Shown: positions 10,891 to 22,241, counted from the stretch's first letter. The stretch is 64,000 nucleotides of DNA from Saturnia japonica (GCA_033032175.1 CM065323.1:11780001-11844000), one strand, 5' to 3'. Translations and numbers: made by a program. Notes: a model not told the origin generated them from the letters alone.

Positions 10891-11242
10891 ATATATCGTT
10901 TTACTTTCTAATATTAATACGATATTATTTGTTGATTGAAATTCATCGACCACTCAAGACATTTTTTTAAAATGAACGTTAATTTCCAAAAATGACGATG
11001 TTATTCTACTGTAATAATGTAAAAGTTATTCCGTCATGCAAAAATGGATGAACGAATAAGGATGAAATTTAATAAACAGATAGTTTATAACCTGGATTAA
11101 CAGATAGGATACTTTATCCTGGAAAAGGCATATTTTTTATTTCTTTCTAAACTCAATTCTGCAGTCCACGCAGATGAGTTCGCAGCTTGAAGTGTCGTGG
11201 TTAAAAATAAATATATTATATATAGTTTTTAGGTCTGGCGAA

Positions 11243-11530
11243 GCAATGATGGCTCAGTTGGTAGCGTGTACGGATCCCGCATCGATCGAAGTGAGTTCGA
11301 AACCCTGCAATGAGTCTGAAGCATTCGGTGAAGGAAAACATTTTGATGAAACCATGCATGGTGATAGTGCATTTGCAATCTACCACCCTCAAGTTGAAAA
11401 CCTATCACCAATCACCTGGGCGTATACCAGTAGCCACACTTGAGAGTAAGTTTAGCGTTGAGGCTTAGCGTGACACCATCTTGCGTCACATCGCTACTTA
11501 AGACCAGCTGATGTTGTGGCCATAAAGTTA
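11243..11530 (+). mobile_element. tRNA-derived SINE, best copy of family S
   Basis: GCAATGATGGCTCAGTTGG (A-box-like) starts the copy, and GAGTTCGAAACCC (B-box-like) follows about 50 bp later, as in Pol III-transcribed tRNA genes. The body carries GAAGGAAAACATTTTGATGAAACCATG, CTACCACCCTCAAG, CCACACTTGAGAG, ACACCATCTTGCGTCACATCG and AGATTGTGGCCATAAA-like blocks. The acceptor stem does not fold as a tRNA, so it is a SINE and not a tRNA gene. Related copies are at 8288, 9145, 31045, 43392, 48907, 50852, 52895, 53690, 56465 and 63415. Confidence 0.8.
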
Positions 11531-11579
11531 AATCTTTAAACATTTATGCAGTTCACAAGCGGTATAAGTGCATCGTTCA

Positions 11580-11800
11580 GAAAACATAAAATTATTCACA
11601 ATATAAACATAACAGTGAACAATACACCAAGCTGACTATGATGCTTTTTCCCAATGTTTCGTAATACGCAGGCGCAAACACCGAGATAATAGAAAACACT
11701 GAATAATGTATTCTACTCTCGTTCTCTCGCGAGCTAAATCTTATAGATGTATGTGTTTGTCTCTTTTTAGTGTCGCTTTATCGTTTCATCGCGTTTCAAA
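11580..11800. repeat. Repeat family H, copy 2
   Basis: Paralogue of 2470-2725 in the same orientation: GTGAACAATACAC, GCTTTTTCCCAATG, AACACCGAGATAATAG, ATGTATTCTACTCTCG, TAGTGTCGCTTTATCG. Not identified. Confidence 0.6.
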
Positions 11801-12061
11801 TGAAAACGGAGCTAAAGAAGTTTTCATGTCAAAAAGAAAACAAAACTTACAATGACCAGAACAATTAATCAGAATAAAACCGTGCAAATGAATGTATAAT
11901 ATTGTAATTATTAAACTGAACAGCCGCGGCCGATACGCTGTCACTGTCAACTCTTAAGAGCCCGCTCTCGGAATAGAGTACAATAATTCATAACCGTTAT
12001 GCGTGTGTGCACTTCGATAAATACTAATAATATAACCGTACCAATGACAAAGGATGTAGCT

Positions 12062-12571
12062 AAGGTTGCCAACCCTAATATAATATTATATTACGACTAC
12101 TACACTTATAAATAAAAATATATAGTACTACTATATTTTTATTGGATAAAAAAATTAGGCAACATTATTTACCCCAAACTATTGAAACATTTATTTCTTT
12201 TTGAACGTGACTTGGTATATCATTGTTAATTTGATTATTTGTCATTAATAAAATAAAAAAAATAAATAAAAAGCCTTTTATTCTTTGCGTTAATACAAAA
12301 TAAACTTATTTCTTTTAGGTATTTATTACTGGGTTAATTAATTAATTTATATTAGTTTAGTTTGTTATTTCTGTTAGATTTATTCTATCATTTCTTCAGC
12401 AAGAACATTCGATTGGGTGAAGGCCTCCTCTAAAGATGCCCATTTGTTATTATCATCAGTTAAAAATATTCCTTAAAAAATATATTTATCTAAAAGTATA
12501 CCAATTTTTTGGCATTTACTATATTTTCAGATTTCTCGAAAATATTTGATTTAAAAAGTTGGCAACCCTAA
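12062..12571. mobile_element. hAT-like MITE, 510 bp
   Basis: The left end is AAGGTTGCCAAC and the right end, inverted, is TTAGGGTTGCCAAC, which resembles the CAGGGTTGCCAAC type of hAT terminus. An exact 8-bp duplication ATGTAGCT lies on both sides (12054-12061 and 12572-12579), the length expected for hAT elements. The interior is AT-rich with no transposase. Confidence 0.75.
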
Positions 12572-12954
12572 ATGTAGCTGCCATTTAACTCCGTCGTATT
12601 ATTTCAATTTTATCTTCACTGCTACTTCAATGGATACACAGATTATAATTTGACCAAACATCATAATCATATATTTAACCTTTTATTTGTTACCCTTCTT
12701 CAACACTGTCTCGGATATGAATTTCTTGTCGCACACAGCGAAAACAATGCAGCACAAAGAAACAAAGCAGACACATAAAACAAGGCGTAAATTGTCTGTT
12801 CGGAACATGCCAGACAAGGTATGATTGTTTTAGCATGGACATGTTCTAAGAAAGACGCGCAACGGGTACAGTAATAAACGCGGATGTCCACGTTAATACG
12901 CATCCTGACTGTTACAATGGCTGTACACTGAGCTGTAATCGCGACAATATAGAG

Positions 12955-13195
12955 TCACCTTTATTGTTTTGTATTGTATACATGATAGTCTGCGGGTACA
13001 GTAACCTATGGATGCTTGGAATATCATAATTATCACTAGGGCGTTTCCGACCTTGAGTCGCCTACCCCAAGGAGCTCTGGATACTCTAGTTACCGCAGAA
13101 ACACAAAACAAGGCTATTTGTAGGTATCTTCTGTAGTGTGAAGGTAGAAAGAAATTTCTCTGTGCCCTACCTCTCTTAACTGTTTTGGGTTGTAT
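12955..13195 (+). repeat. Repeat family F copy
   Basis: GTACAGTAACCTATGGATG, GACCTTGAGTCGCCTACC, CCAAGGAGCTCTGG, ACCGCAGAAACAC, TCTTCTGTA and AAATTTCTCTGTGCCCTAC appear in the same order as in 63130-63410. Confidence 0.65.
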
Positions 13196-13214
13196 CATTA
13201 TTTTATTTTTAGGT

Positions 13215-13315
13215 TATTTACAGTACACCCAACAATTGTTAGCCATATTGTAAAACGTGTTTTCACACTTGACATTGGCGAAATTGCCTGCATAAGTAGA
13301 AGCCATATTTAAAAA
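13215..13315 (+). repeat. Repeat family E copy
   Basis: CAGTACACC ... CACACTTGACATTGGCGAAATTGC ... AAGCCATAT, shared with 51715-51815 and inverted at 45325-45425. Confidence 0.55.
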
Positions 13316-14842
13316 AATAGTTTATATTAACGGTTTTAGATATATGTACATTAAAAGGGTTTCTTTGCGAACACCAAAAGAACCACTTAGATCAAAGATA
13401 TGACCGTAGTGCTGTTTTAAAATGAATGCTACCTAGTGAAGTCAATATATTTCATGTTTCGCTTTTCCTTGTAAATAAAAAAAAAACATAATTATAATAT
13501 CTTTTATTCAATTTAGGCCCCAAGAAAGCACTTATGAATGTCCCATCATCATCCCAGCTATCGAGAAGAACCGACAAGAAACTCAATCAGGTTTTTTAAA
13601 TGGATTTACAGTATTCAATTATATACAGTTATTATCATTTTCAGTAGATGTACAGAGAGGGAATCACATCCAGACATCACCTTCATTCACGTAATCAGCC
13701 ACCCTATAATACCCCTTCGACATACAATTTAAAACTTACTTTCCCTGTGTGCTATTGCTCCTGGTGTTCTTAGGTTTTTATTACTTAAAAAATACCAACT
13801 CCTGCTTCATCAAGAATATTTGGCCTATTGTTACCCATATGTTTCATACAAGTTACTCTTGTTTTTGTATTTATAGAAATCTTTTTTATACCGTAAGTCT
13901 CACGTTTTTACCATTGTGTCAGTATGTCCGACATGTGGCGTCTCCAAGCGGTCCCAATTGAAGACCAGTGCTTTTATTTACAACTAGCAAATAAGCTGAG
14001 CTGGGGCCATTTTGTAACAACTGGCATTTGATTTTTGTTACTGTAAGTAGTTGTAGAATATGTTTAATTGTTTATAGTCTCAAATGCCTTTGTTATAAAT
14101 AAATTTTTCTTTTTTGTTCCTGTGTTGTGTTACTGTGATGAGTTCCAATCAACGAAAACCTTCCGACAAAAACGTAGTCTGAGAAAAAATAAATAGATAA
14201 AATAAAAAATAAAATAAAATCAAATAAAAATAAATAGATAATTTATATTAATCTATTTATGTAATAATTAAATAATAAAAAATTATCATAGGTTAAATAC
14301 GTTATATAGACAGGACCTATCATAGGTTTTTATGAAGAAGAAAAAAACAATTACAGGTTTTTTAACTGGTCTTAGAAAACTTCGTGAATTATGTGAAACT
14401 TATATGAATTTTAAAAATATTTACCATAAAATGTCAATAAAATTTTAGAAATAATAAAAAAAAATTAATAATGCTAGCGGTACGTCCGAAGTAAAGATAG
14501 ACTAAGAAAATAAACAATTATTTCCCATGTTTGAGATTCATTCGTGTTAATAAAATTTAATTAAGTATAAACAAGTTTAGAAGTTAATAAGAATGTTAAT
14601 GTTATGGTCACTAAAAGTATTACCACAGTTTAGTATTACTTTGTTCTATCCGGACATTCGTTATATTATGTAATAAACAAATGGTTAGACGGATAACACT
14701 CACTCTGATTCAGTTTTAGCTCAACGTGATACTTAAAACGCTCTCATTGCTGACATTTTACTGTCTACGAATAGTTACAATGTAAGTATGTCTTGTTGAA
14801 TTTAATAAAGCCTGCTATAATATGTATAATGCTTATTGAAAA
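13316..14842. other. No gene seen
   Basis: AT-rich. Two ORFs of 64 and 70 codons (13538-13961) show no motif. A low-complexity AAATAAAA-rich stretch covers 14185-14290. Nothing else assignable. Confidence 0.5.
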
Positions 14843-15355
14843 CTAGCTGTGTCTGCGGCTTCGCTCGCGTGGACTACGGAATACCGTCGATCGGCGACAC
14901 GCGCGGATCTTGCTACTCCCGCTCGCTGTTATTTTAAAGACAAAAATTCTTATTGTTGGTATTCTATAGAGGATAGACATATACTCTCATTGACGTTTTA
15001 TGGGTCTTTTTAATATCTACCCTTATGTAGTACATTAATTCGATATATCTCTTATGGTTTACTAAGAGTAAGCCATTTACGTACCCGAATTGATTCACAA
15101 TGAACAGTTTTTTTTTGTAAATTAAAAGTAGCCTAAGTTACTCCAAATAATAAGTTATCTACCAGTGAAAGTCCCGTCAAAATCAATCTAATGGTTTCGG
15201 AAAATACCCGGAACAAACAGACAGACAAACAAATATTTTTTAAATTGGTGTTTTGTTATATATATAATATCCATATATACTTTTATATGCATTTAGTAAA
15301 AAACTGTTATTTTTACTTTACAAACAGACACTTCAATTTTATTAATTACTAGTCG
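14843..15355 (-). mobile_element. Non-autonomous Helitron (type B), minus strand
   Basis: Read on the minus strand, the right end gives a decayed start followed by TAATAAAATTGAAGTGTCTG, and the left end gives GCGAAGCCGCAGACACAGCTAG, so CTAG at 14843-14846 is the 3' terminus. Internal blocks GACAGACAAA, TTTCGG, CCAGTGAAAGTCCC and GTAGTACATTAATT recur in 16825-17353, 28965-29453 and 46800-47029. Noncoding. Confidence 0.7.
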
Positions 15356-16824
15356 AATTTTTTTACTGGATTTTTTATCACCAAGGTATATGACATTCTC
15401 ATAATAACTTATACCTAGTACTTACCGACACGAAGTATATACTAAAATAAATATATTAATTAGAGTACCTATAGCAAGTTCTCAGGAAGAAATAATTAAA
15501 AAGGTAAAGGTACATCAGAGGAAGTATGAAAATAACACCAGAAATGTTGAGGTGTAATAGATATACATGGTATGGGCATGTCATGAAAGGGACCAATTAC
15601 CAGGTTTTGTCAATTATTTATCGATTATTTGTTTCGTGCAAGCGATACTAAGTACGCGCAAACGTGTGGACAACGCATCGCAAGCGCTTGCCCTAGCTCC
15701 TTTGATTTGTTTGATCCACAAATTTGTGAAACAAGCGTGTATTTTTTGAGTATTTTTATCAAACTCAGTTTTACAAACCTTATAAACAAATAAATACATT
15801 TATACAATCTCTAAATATCGGTACCTTTCTATTTAGAAATCGCAAATAATAATCAATTATCGCACCGCTTCATACTCAAAGATATCCATCCTTAAACAGT
15901 TTTATCTTTGTTTCAAATCCAGATTTAGCACGGACAATTGACTTCGCCAGCCATAAGTCAGACATAAAACGGATGCCAATGTCCAACTTTGATCCCATTG
16001 CATTGTGGCCTGAGGGATATTAATTGCATTAAGAGCATTATTGTTGCGACGGCAAGCCTAAGCGGCATTCTAGCTCGGGTGTGAGTAAAAGCATTGGTTT
16101 AAAACTTTCCTTTTTTCGTTTTACTCAGTTAATGTATTTGGACGTTAGTGTTGGGATGATCGTATGTCCGAATATAGATATTGGCCGGATCAATTCCGAA
16201 TTCAAATTAGTTTTAGTCTTATGAACTTCAGAACACTATAGAATTTAACAAATAAAATAAATACCTGTCATCGAAAATAGCCAGCAACTCGATGGAGTTT
16301 ATCTTTTTTATAATATTTTGGATGTATAGAGAAGAAGTCTGGGGGGGGGGGGGCGTTAGTGGACTGTATGTTTTCTATAAATCGCGTTAAGCTAGGTTTT
16401 GAAATAAAATATGGCGGAATCCCTCGTGCACTTCGATGACTCTAATAATAAGGCAAAACCACTCACCTTGAACTCCGGTTTCTTCTTATATTTAGAGAAT
16501 CTCTTGCGCAGGTCCAGTTACACAAAGACACTGCAGACACCAATAGTTTATAACAAATTTGTATCTCTCAATAGTGGAGATGGTTGCGGCGCAGCGTGGT
16601 ACACACACGGCAGTGCAAGATGTATCCCCGCATGAGCAATGAGCGATGCCTTAGGATGCGGTAGAGATTTTGCCACCGTCATTCACGGTAGGGTTGTACT
16701 CCGATTATGAGGTCATCGAGTACACGTTTAGGCGCAAACAAGTCTCTCCCAGACAATACTAGAGCATTAACGTAAGAAACAGTACAAAGAAATGAGAGTA
16801 TAATTTTTTTTTATTGTATAGGTA
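15356..16824. other. Mostly unassigned; LINE trace near 15.5 kb
   Basis: 15510-15600 reads MLRCNRYTWYGHVMK on the plus strand, resembling the RWYGHVMR motif of RTE-like LINE tails, but it is too short to bound. A run of 13 G lies at 16341-16353. On the minus strand CCGGAGTTCAAG followed by GTGAGT at 16466-16461 could be the end of a small exon; this is not supported further. Confidence 0.35.
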
Positions 16825-17353
16825 TTAGCTTTGCCAGCGGCTTCGCTCACGTGGACTACAGAATGCCATAAAATGGGCACACGCACGAACCTTACTCTCC
16901 CGTTCCCGGCTAAGACAAAAATGCTTATTGTGGTTGTTCCTTAGAAGATAGGCATATACTCTGGCTAACTTTTCTATAGATTTTTTTTTATGTCTACAAT
17001 TATGTAGTACATTAATTTGCTGTATTACTATTATGGTTAACTCAGGATAAGCCATTTAAACGCCCGAATTGAGTCTTTATGTCCATTTTTTTAATTGCGC
17101 GAAACCATAATTCTTTTACTAAATTAATTGTAGCTTAAGTTTCTCCTCATAATATTAGATATCTGCCAGTGAAAGTTCCATTAAAATCGGTCCAACCGTT
17201 TCGGAGATTACTCGGAACAAAAAGACAGACAGACAAAAAGTTTAAAAATGTTTTTTTTTTAATAAAGATATTGTACATACTTTCATATGCATTCAGTAAA
17301 AAGCTATTATTTTCACATTACAAACAGACAATTCGTTTATCTTGTTAGTTTAA
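16825..17353 (-). mobile_element. Non-autonomous Helitron (type B), copy 2, minus strand
   Basis: The left edge TTAG at 16825-16828 is CTAA on the minus strand (a CTRR end), preceded by GCGAAGCCGCTGGCAAAG. The rest follows type B order: AAGACAAAAATGCTTATTGTGG, GTAGTACATTAATTTG, ATCTGCCAGTGAAAGTTCC, TTTCGGAGATTACTCGGAAC, ACAAACAGACAATTC. About 529 bp; noncoding. Confidence 0.7.
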
Positions 17354-17399
17354 AAGAAACTTGCGTCGTTGCAGTTAGAGTCCAGTATAGTGAAAAATC

Positions 17400-17560
17400 C
17401 CGTACCGTGCCGCTTCGCTACAGCATAGTTCCGCTCAGTGTGGTCTTATCTTAAAAAATATTATTTAATCTAAATACCTACATACAAAACGAAACCGGAT
17501 GGATTTAAAAAAATTCAACCCCTAAAGGGGTATGTAACGGGGTTTAAAATTTGTATAGAG
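17400..17560 (+). repeat. Fragment related to the Helitron-like element at 50075
   Basis: CAACCCCTAAAGGGGTATGTAACGGGGTTTAAAATT resembles 50208-50236 (CAACCCCTAGAGGTATGTAACAGG). Only this middle part is recognisable. Confidence 0.4.
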
Positions 17561-17866
17561 AAAGTTGGTCGAATAAATGATAAGTAAATGTATAATATTA
17601 ATTTTATAGTTGGTAGTTGACTTATCAATGATAATTGATCACACAATTCTTGTTTTTATAAGTAGGTGCTAGCGGTCGCCCAATGATCGAAATTCGACCA
17701 GTGACTTTTTTTTTGTTTGACATTTGCAGTATGAACCTGAGTAATAAATATTATATCACTTGCAGTCACTTTTCGTTGAGTTACAATATCAATATTTTGG
17801 AGGGTCTAAGTTCAATGGCACTGGTCAGATTAGGATTCGCAGTATTAATTTATTTTATTTAATATA

Positions 17867-18687
17867 ATGGGTGTCCGCCGGGAAGGTATACCTACTACTT
17901 TGTTTTGCCGCCATTTTGGTAAACATTAGTCTTGACAATTCATATTTGGCAGTCGTGAAGTAGGCACGTGGCAAATTTATTATGGAAAAATATTAAGTTA
18001 CGTGAAATTTTTGGGAGAAACAACGTGCCAACAAAACGCACTATTTATCGTGTAGTGAATGATTTCGAAGAAAGAGGGTCTGTAGGTGATAGGCTCAAGC
18101 ATGGACCACATCGTAGTGACAGTCTGGTGTGCCATTTGGTCAGGAGGAATCATTGGACCTAACTTCTTTGAAAATGAAAACGGCGTAACGGTAACTGTGA
18201 ATGGGGAGCGATATCGTGATATGATTGAAAACTTTTTAACGCCACAGCTGCGTGCTTTGGGCTTGATTAACATGTGGTATCAATAAGACGGTGCCACATC
18301 GCATACAGCCAGGATTACAATGGAATAACTGCGAGACCTCTTTCCACAACAAGTTATTTCAAGAAATGGTCATGTTGATTGTCCTCCACGGTCGCCTGAT
18401 TTGACTGCTCCGGACTTCTTTTTGTGGGGATATCTGAAAAACAAGGTTTTTGCAAACAAATCAGAAACGTTTGTGCAACTCAAACAAAATATTCGTGATG
18501 AAACTAATGAAATACCGCGTGAAATGTGTGAGAATGTAATGAAAAATGTGCTCAAAAGGGCTCGCATTTGTGAGACTAACAGAGGCGGACATTTATCTGA
18601 TATTGTATTCCATACATAATTGCCGACGTTAAATAAAACATTTATCAATATAAGATCCATTCTCTTTCCTTCCCGGCGGACACCCTG
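17867..18687 (+). mobile_element. mariner-superfamily element, DD41D (rosa-like), 821 bp
   Basis: TIRs are ATGGGTGTCCGCCGGGAAGG at 17867-17886 and, inverted, CAGGGTGTCCGCCGGGAAGG at 18668-18687 (18 of 20 match). TA flanks both sides (17865-17866, 18688-18689). The internal transposase is decayed. The empty target is visible in the family A copy at about 57370-57376 (TTTAATATATTAGTAAC). Confidence 0.85.
17968..18619 (+). pseudogene. mariner DD41D-type transposase pseudogene
   Basis: The N-terminal frame (17968-18162) carries the end of the first helix-turn-helix region (REIFGRNNVPTKRTIYRVV, FEERGSVGD). It is then fused out of frame to the catalytic part VVTVWCAIWSGGIIGP ... (18086 frame), so the second HTH and probably the first catalytic segment are deleted. 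The catalytic frame continues to 18619 through two in-frame TAA stops (18284 and near 18326). It has QDGATSHTA-type residues with D near 18290 and PPRSPDLTAPDFFLWGYLK near 18395-18430. From the Asp of DGAT to the Asp of TAPD there are 41 intervening positions, which fits the DD41D (rosa) group. Not functional. Confidence 0.8.
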
Positions 18688-18840
18688 TATTAGTAACAGA
18701 TATTATAGATAAATTTTAGCTTTCTGCACTTCTTCTCCATATAAACTTTAACCATGCCAAATCTCGCAGACTTCCGTGTAAGCAATACGCTTAAAAAGAT
18801 GTCCGAAATTTTCTTCTCAAGTATTAATATAATAATAATG

Positions 18841-19059
18841 GTCTTTGTCTGTATATTATTTTTATTTTTGTCTTGTAATTTTCACTTACTGTCTACCATA
18901 TTATAGTGAGTGCTGTTGCAGCCTTCAAAGATCAGTGTACCTACTTAAAATTTTACGTTTATTATATACCTATATAAATTTAATATAATGGGACATTTCA
19001 TCAAAATAAATCCAGACGGTCATCGACTTTAAAAAAAAAAGTTTTTCTTTAGAACTGGA
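18841..19059. other. No gene seen
   Basis: AT-rich; nothing assignable. Confidence 0.5.
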
Positions 19060-19320
19060 GGGAACTTTAAGGGTCCTGGAACCTCAGATAGCTTTTACAG
19101 CTGCACCATGGTTTGGGGGCGAGCGCTTAAGGTACTCAGTCGCGAAAGTGTGGTAACATGCTCAAGGCTGCCAAAGTGGCCGAACCTCGGCTTGGGCTGG
19201 TGCCGTAGTTGCAATTAAGTCACGAACTAGCTAATTCCCTATCCGTAGAAATCCAAATGAAACTAACATATACATATGAAGGAGGAAGGAAGGAACATTT
19301 GTGATTATGTATTTAGCGAT
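19060..19320 (-). repeat. Repeat family D, inverted copy
   Basis: Complements of GCTTTTACAG, CTCAGTCGCGAAAG, AAAGTGGCCGAACCTCGGC and GGAGGAAGGAAGGAAC in reverse order. At its right end the reverse complement reads CTAAATACATAATCACAAATG, an uninterrupted version of the site where the pogo element sits at 5149. Confidence 0.7.
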
Positions 19321-19574
19321 TTGTTAATTTTTGTCTAAACTATCTAGTAAAAGAAAAGAAAAAAATGGTCCCTTTCAGAATCTATGTACCTGTGTGGGTT
19401 GCAGTGTAATAATGTCTGTTGGTAGCTAGTAAAAAAAAGCATTTTATTTTCAGCTTTACAAACTGATATAAATAAAGAAGCAACGAAAAAAAATGTACTC
19501 ATGTAGTATAGTTCTCTTAATAAAAATAAAAACAATTACATTTGAAGTAGGTAGGTACTAATTTATTAATCTAT

Positions 19575-19760
19575 TGGAACCCCTATTTAAGGTAAAGGCC
19601 TCCTACAAAGCTTTCCGTTTCTCTCGGTCTATGACTATTTTCCGCCAATGTGAGCCACCAATTTTTTAAATACATTCTTCCCATCTAATGAATGGGCTTC
19701 CTCTATAGCGCTTACCCAAGCAGCTTGTATTTAGTGCAGTGTCACTTGTATCGCGCAAGC
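19575..19760 (-). pseudogene. Possible LINE 3' fragment
   Basis: GGCCTCCTACAAAGCTTTCC and the TCTCGGTCTATGAC region resemble the inverted 3' coding end of RTE-like LINEs in Lepidoptera. No ORF is left. Tentative. Confidence 0.3.
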
Positions 19761-19859
19761 GGCTACTAGACTCAAGGGCTCCACACCTAGGGAATGGACC
19801 TATGCTTGAGCTACCGCAGGAGAAGGAGGGTTTCGCGGGTCAATCACTCTGCCAACCAG

Positions 19860-19964
19860 AAGACAAGTACATGATAACAACAATAGCTTACACAGGTGTG
19901 TTGACGACGCGGTGGAACGTAGGACGGATAACGTAACACAGGTAAAACTGGGACGCACAGCTAG
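19860..19964 (+). mobile_element. Helitron 3'-end fragment
   Basis: ACACAGGTAAAACTGGGACGCACAG followed by CTAG (19961-19964) and T. This is a decayed version of the hairpin and terminus of the type C Helitron at 665-1148. Confidence 0.55.
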
Positions 19965-20755
19965 TGAATAATATCAATAAATTATAAATAAATGATCTTT
20001 TCGCTCAGTTCACGGCGCGTCCGTCCTGGGGTGGGCAGTAAACAGAATTATTATAATTTACAACCAATTAAGCTACCGAGCGGGATCGACATAACGACTC
20101 TCACGCGCTTTTAATGGCCTATTTATGTACGAGAGGTTTTTATTTATTATTATTATTATTTTGTTTATATTTATCGAGAGTTTCTTCATGTTTCGGATAC
20201 GATGGAGACTTTTTTCAAATAAAATTATTTATGATCGTTGTGAATGACCTCCCATATTATGTTAAGTTGTTGAAATGCTGTATCTTATATACCTACAAAA
20301 GTAGATAGGTACCATTAAGTGAGCAATTTTTGTAACTATATTAACATGTCATTTTTCTCTGAATATCCTTATAGACATGTATTACCTATATAGAATAATT
20401 ATCAAAAACATGACTTTAATTTTTTCTGACACTTTTATATCTGAATTTGATTTAAAAAATTCTAGACCGAATTTTTTTTTCAGTTTTGTACGCGGTAAAT
20501 TTTCTTTTCTCAATTGGTAATCTATAATAATAATTTCCAAAAACACTTTTAGAAATTATGAAATTTGAGTGAAAATAAAAATCCGATAACAAGAAAATAC
20601 TGCGTATTAGGCACGTGAAAGGGTCAATAAACTACACTACACTTCGCGTAATATGTGTTAGGCCCTTATTTCAATCAATTGCGAATCAATCCCTCTCGTA
20701 GCTATTGCTGTGATACACAGTACTTATTGTAAAATAACAAACAAAAGAGACTCAC
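19965..20755. other. No gene seen
   Basis: AT-rich noncoding DNA; a (TTA)n-like stretch at 20143-20160. Nothing assignable. Confidence 0.5.
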
Positions 20756-21140
20756 CTCGTCAGGAGCGCGCGGTGACCTTGACCTTGCCCCGTCGACCTG
20801 GACTGCAGATTGTAAAGTATGTGTGTGTAGAATGAACTGTGTGTAAGTATGTGCGTGCAGACTCAAATCCTACAGGACACTATCACGCAAGTAATCTGTT
20901 CTTCAAAACCCTCCTGGGACACCAACTCAAAGTTATACAATGCAAAAACTTCAACCACCGTAAATCACATATAACTCAGCGCTAGCCGAATGTCCGGAAT
21001 GACGTAACGCGTACAAAACAAACAAACGCGAGCTTATGGCCAAAGCACGAAGTACACTAGCCTGCGTGCCAGCAGAGCCGTCGGACGAAGCTAGGGGAAC
21101 GAGGCGGGCCGAACGATGCACCTGCCGTGCTATTCGCCAA
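20756..21140 (-). promoter_or_regulatory. CpG-rich putative promoter and 5' noncoding exon, minus strand
   Basis: A GC-rich block with many CpGs. On the minus strand there is an inverted CCAAT box (GTGATTGGCG, 21133-21142), about 380 bp of mostly non-repeat sequence, and then CTGACGAG followed by GTGAGT, a good splice donor at 20755-20750. Just before the donor lie tandem nuclear-receptor half-sites AAGGTCAAGGTCA; TCAAGGTCA (complement at 20774-20782) is the extended FTZ-F1/ERR-type site. No ATG opens a frame that reaches the donor, so the exon would be 5' UTR of an unidentified gene running leftward. Confidence 0.4.
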
Positions 21141-21240
21141 TCACAGCGATCGCGGCATCGTACGATACGACTAATGAATTTGTATTCCAAACAAACGGAT
21201 ATTTCGTAATCTAATTTACAATGTAATTTCATAGAAATAA

Positions 21241-22070
21241 AATATCTTTGAGAACGTTATCAAGATTCCCGTTGTGCCTTATAATTTTAGATATAATAGT
21301 GATATCACTTTTGTTTATGGCCGTTATCAATTAGAACATATATTTTATAATAATGTGTCCGCAAATTTTGTTGAACTTATTTGATGGACCCATAAACCAT
21401 TTCAATGAAATATTGAGTTTATACATATATTGCTTTACTTGGACAAGGGTTTTTTTCAAAACACCGAGTTTTTAAGCCCATATATTTTGATATATGGGTA
21501 AATAAGTATTAATTCAAGAATAATTAATTGTCTCAACGATTTTTTTTATAATATTGTATGAACAATATTTAATATTCTTTTTAATTCTCAAACGAACCAT
21601 CTAACTACTTTAACAATGTTTCCTGGTAAAGTTGAACTATAATTACAAATATGTGACCTAAATAACCCGTTAAATTAAAGTTATAGAAAGTAAATCACGT
21701 ATAGTATACATGATATAACACAATTTAATTCATGAATGAAACAGAATAGTCCAGAGTGCATCGCAAATGTCACGCGACCGAGCACGGCCCGAGTTTAGAA
21801 ATAACAGCTGACAATTTACCGCTGTGGGTGTTTTCAATCTGTTCTACTTCATAGATATAGATGGTACAGATAAAGAATGAGAAAATGAATATTGTCTTTA
21901 AATTATTAAACTTAATTATTTAGATCAACGATGGCTCAGAAGCTGCGAATTTTGTGATTTTGTATGTTGAAGGTAACCACAAACAACCAGTAGCATTTGA
22001 AAAATAATTTTTGTATTTAATGTCATAAAATTTAAAGCCCATTTATTGAGGAAGGTTACACACTATTCAA
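21241..22070. other. No gene seen
   Basis: AT-rich; nothing assignable. Confidence 0.5.
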
Positions 22071-22241
22071 CTTCTCGCTACGACTTTGAAAAACAGCCAT
22101 GAACATCAAGCAAGCTGATAAGTTGTAGGCAAATACGGGAAGTGATAACAACGATAGGACTGGGATACACGGGAGCGTGGCGGCGCGGTGGAAAGTTGAT
22201 CAAATAAATTTAACATGGATGAAACTGTGGGACAAAGCTAG
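22071..22241 (+). mobile_element. Helitron 3'-end fragment
   Basis: GGGATACACGGGAGCGTGG, AAATTTAACATGGATGAAACTGTGGGACAAAG and a terminal CTAG at 22238-22241 before T match the type C 3' end with a decayed hairpin. Confidence 0.5.

Larger units (their letters stand above)
17666..18840 (-). repeat. Repeat family A, copy 1, interrupted by a mariner element
   Basis: Left part 17666-17866 (CTAGCGGTCGCCCAATG ... GGCACTGGTCAGATTAGGATTC) and right part 18688-18840 (TTAGTAACAGATATTATAGATAAATTTTAGC ...) join into one unit that is continuous at 57158-57515. A more diverged copy is at 44332-45005. The CTAG at one edge suggests a minus-strand Helitron-like unit, but the 5' end is not clear enough to be sure. 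Confidence 0.7.

Noticed and set aside
11243..11300. tRNA gene
   Set aside because: A and B boxes are present but the arms do not fold and many copies exist; it is a SINE head. The same holds for 32393, 50852 and 63415.
11229..11411. ORFs on both strands at 11.2-11.4 kb
   Set aside because: They lie inside a SINE; the frame is fortuitous.
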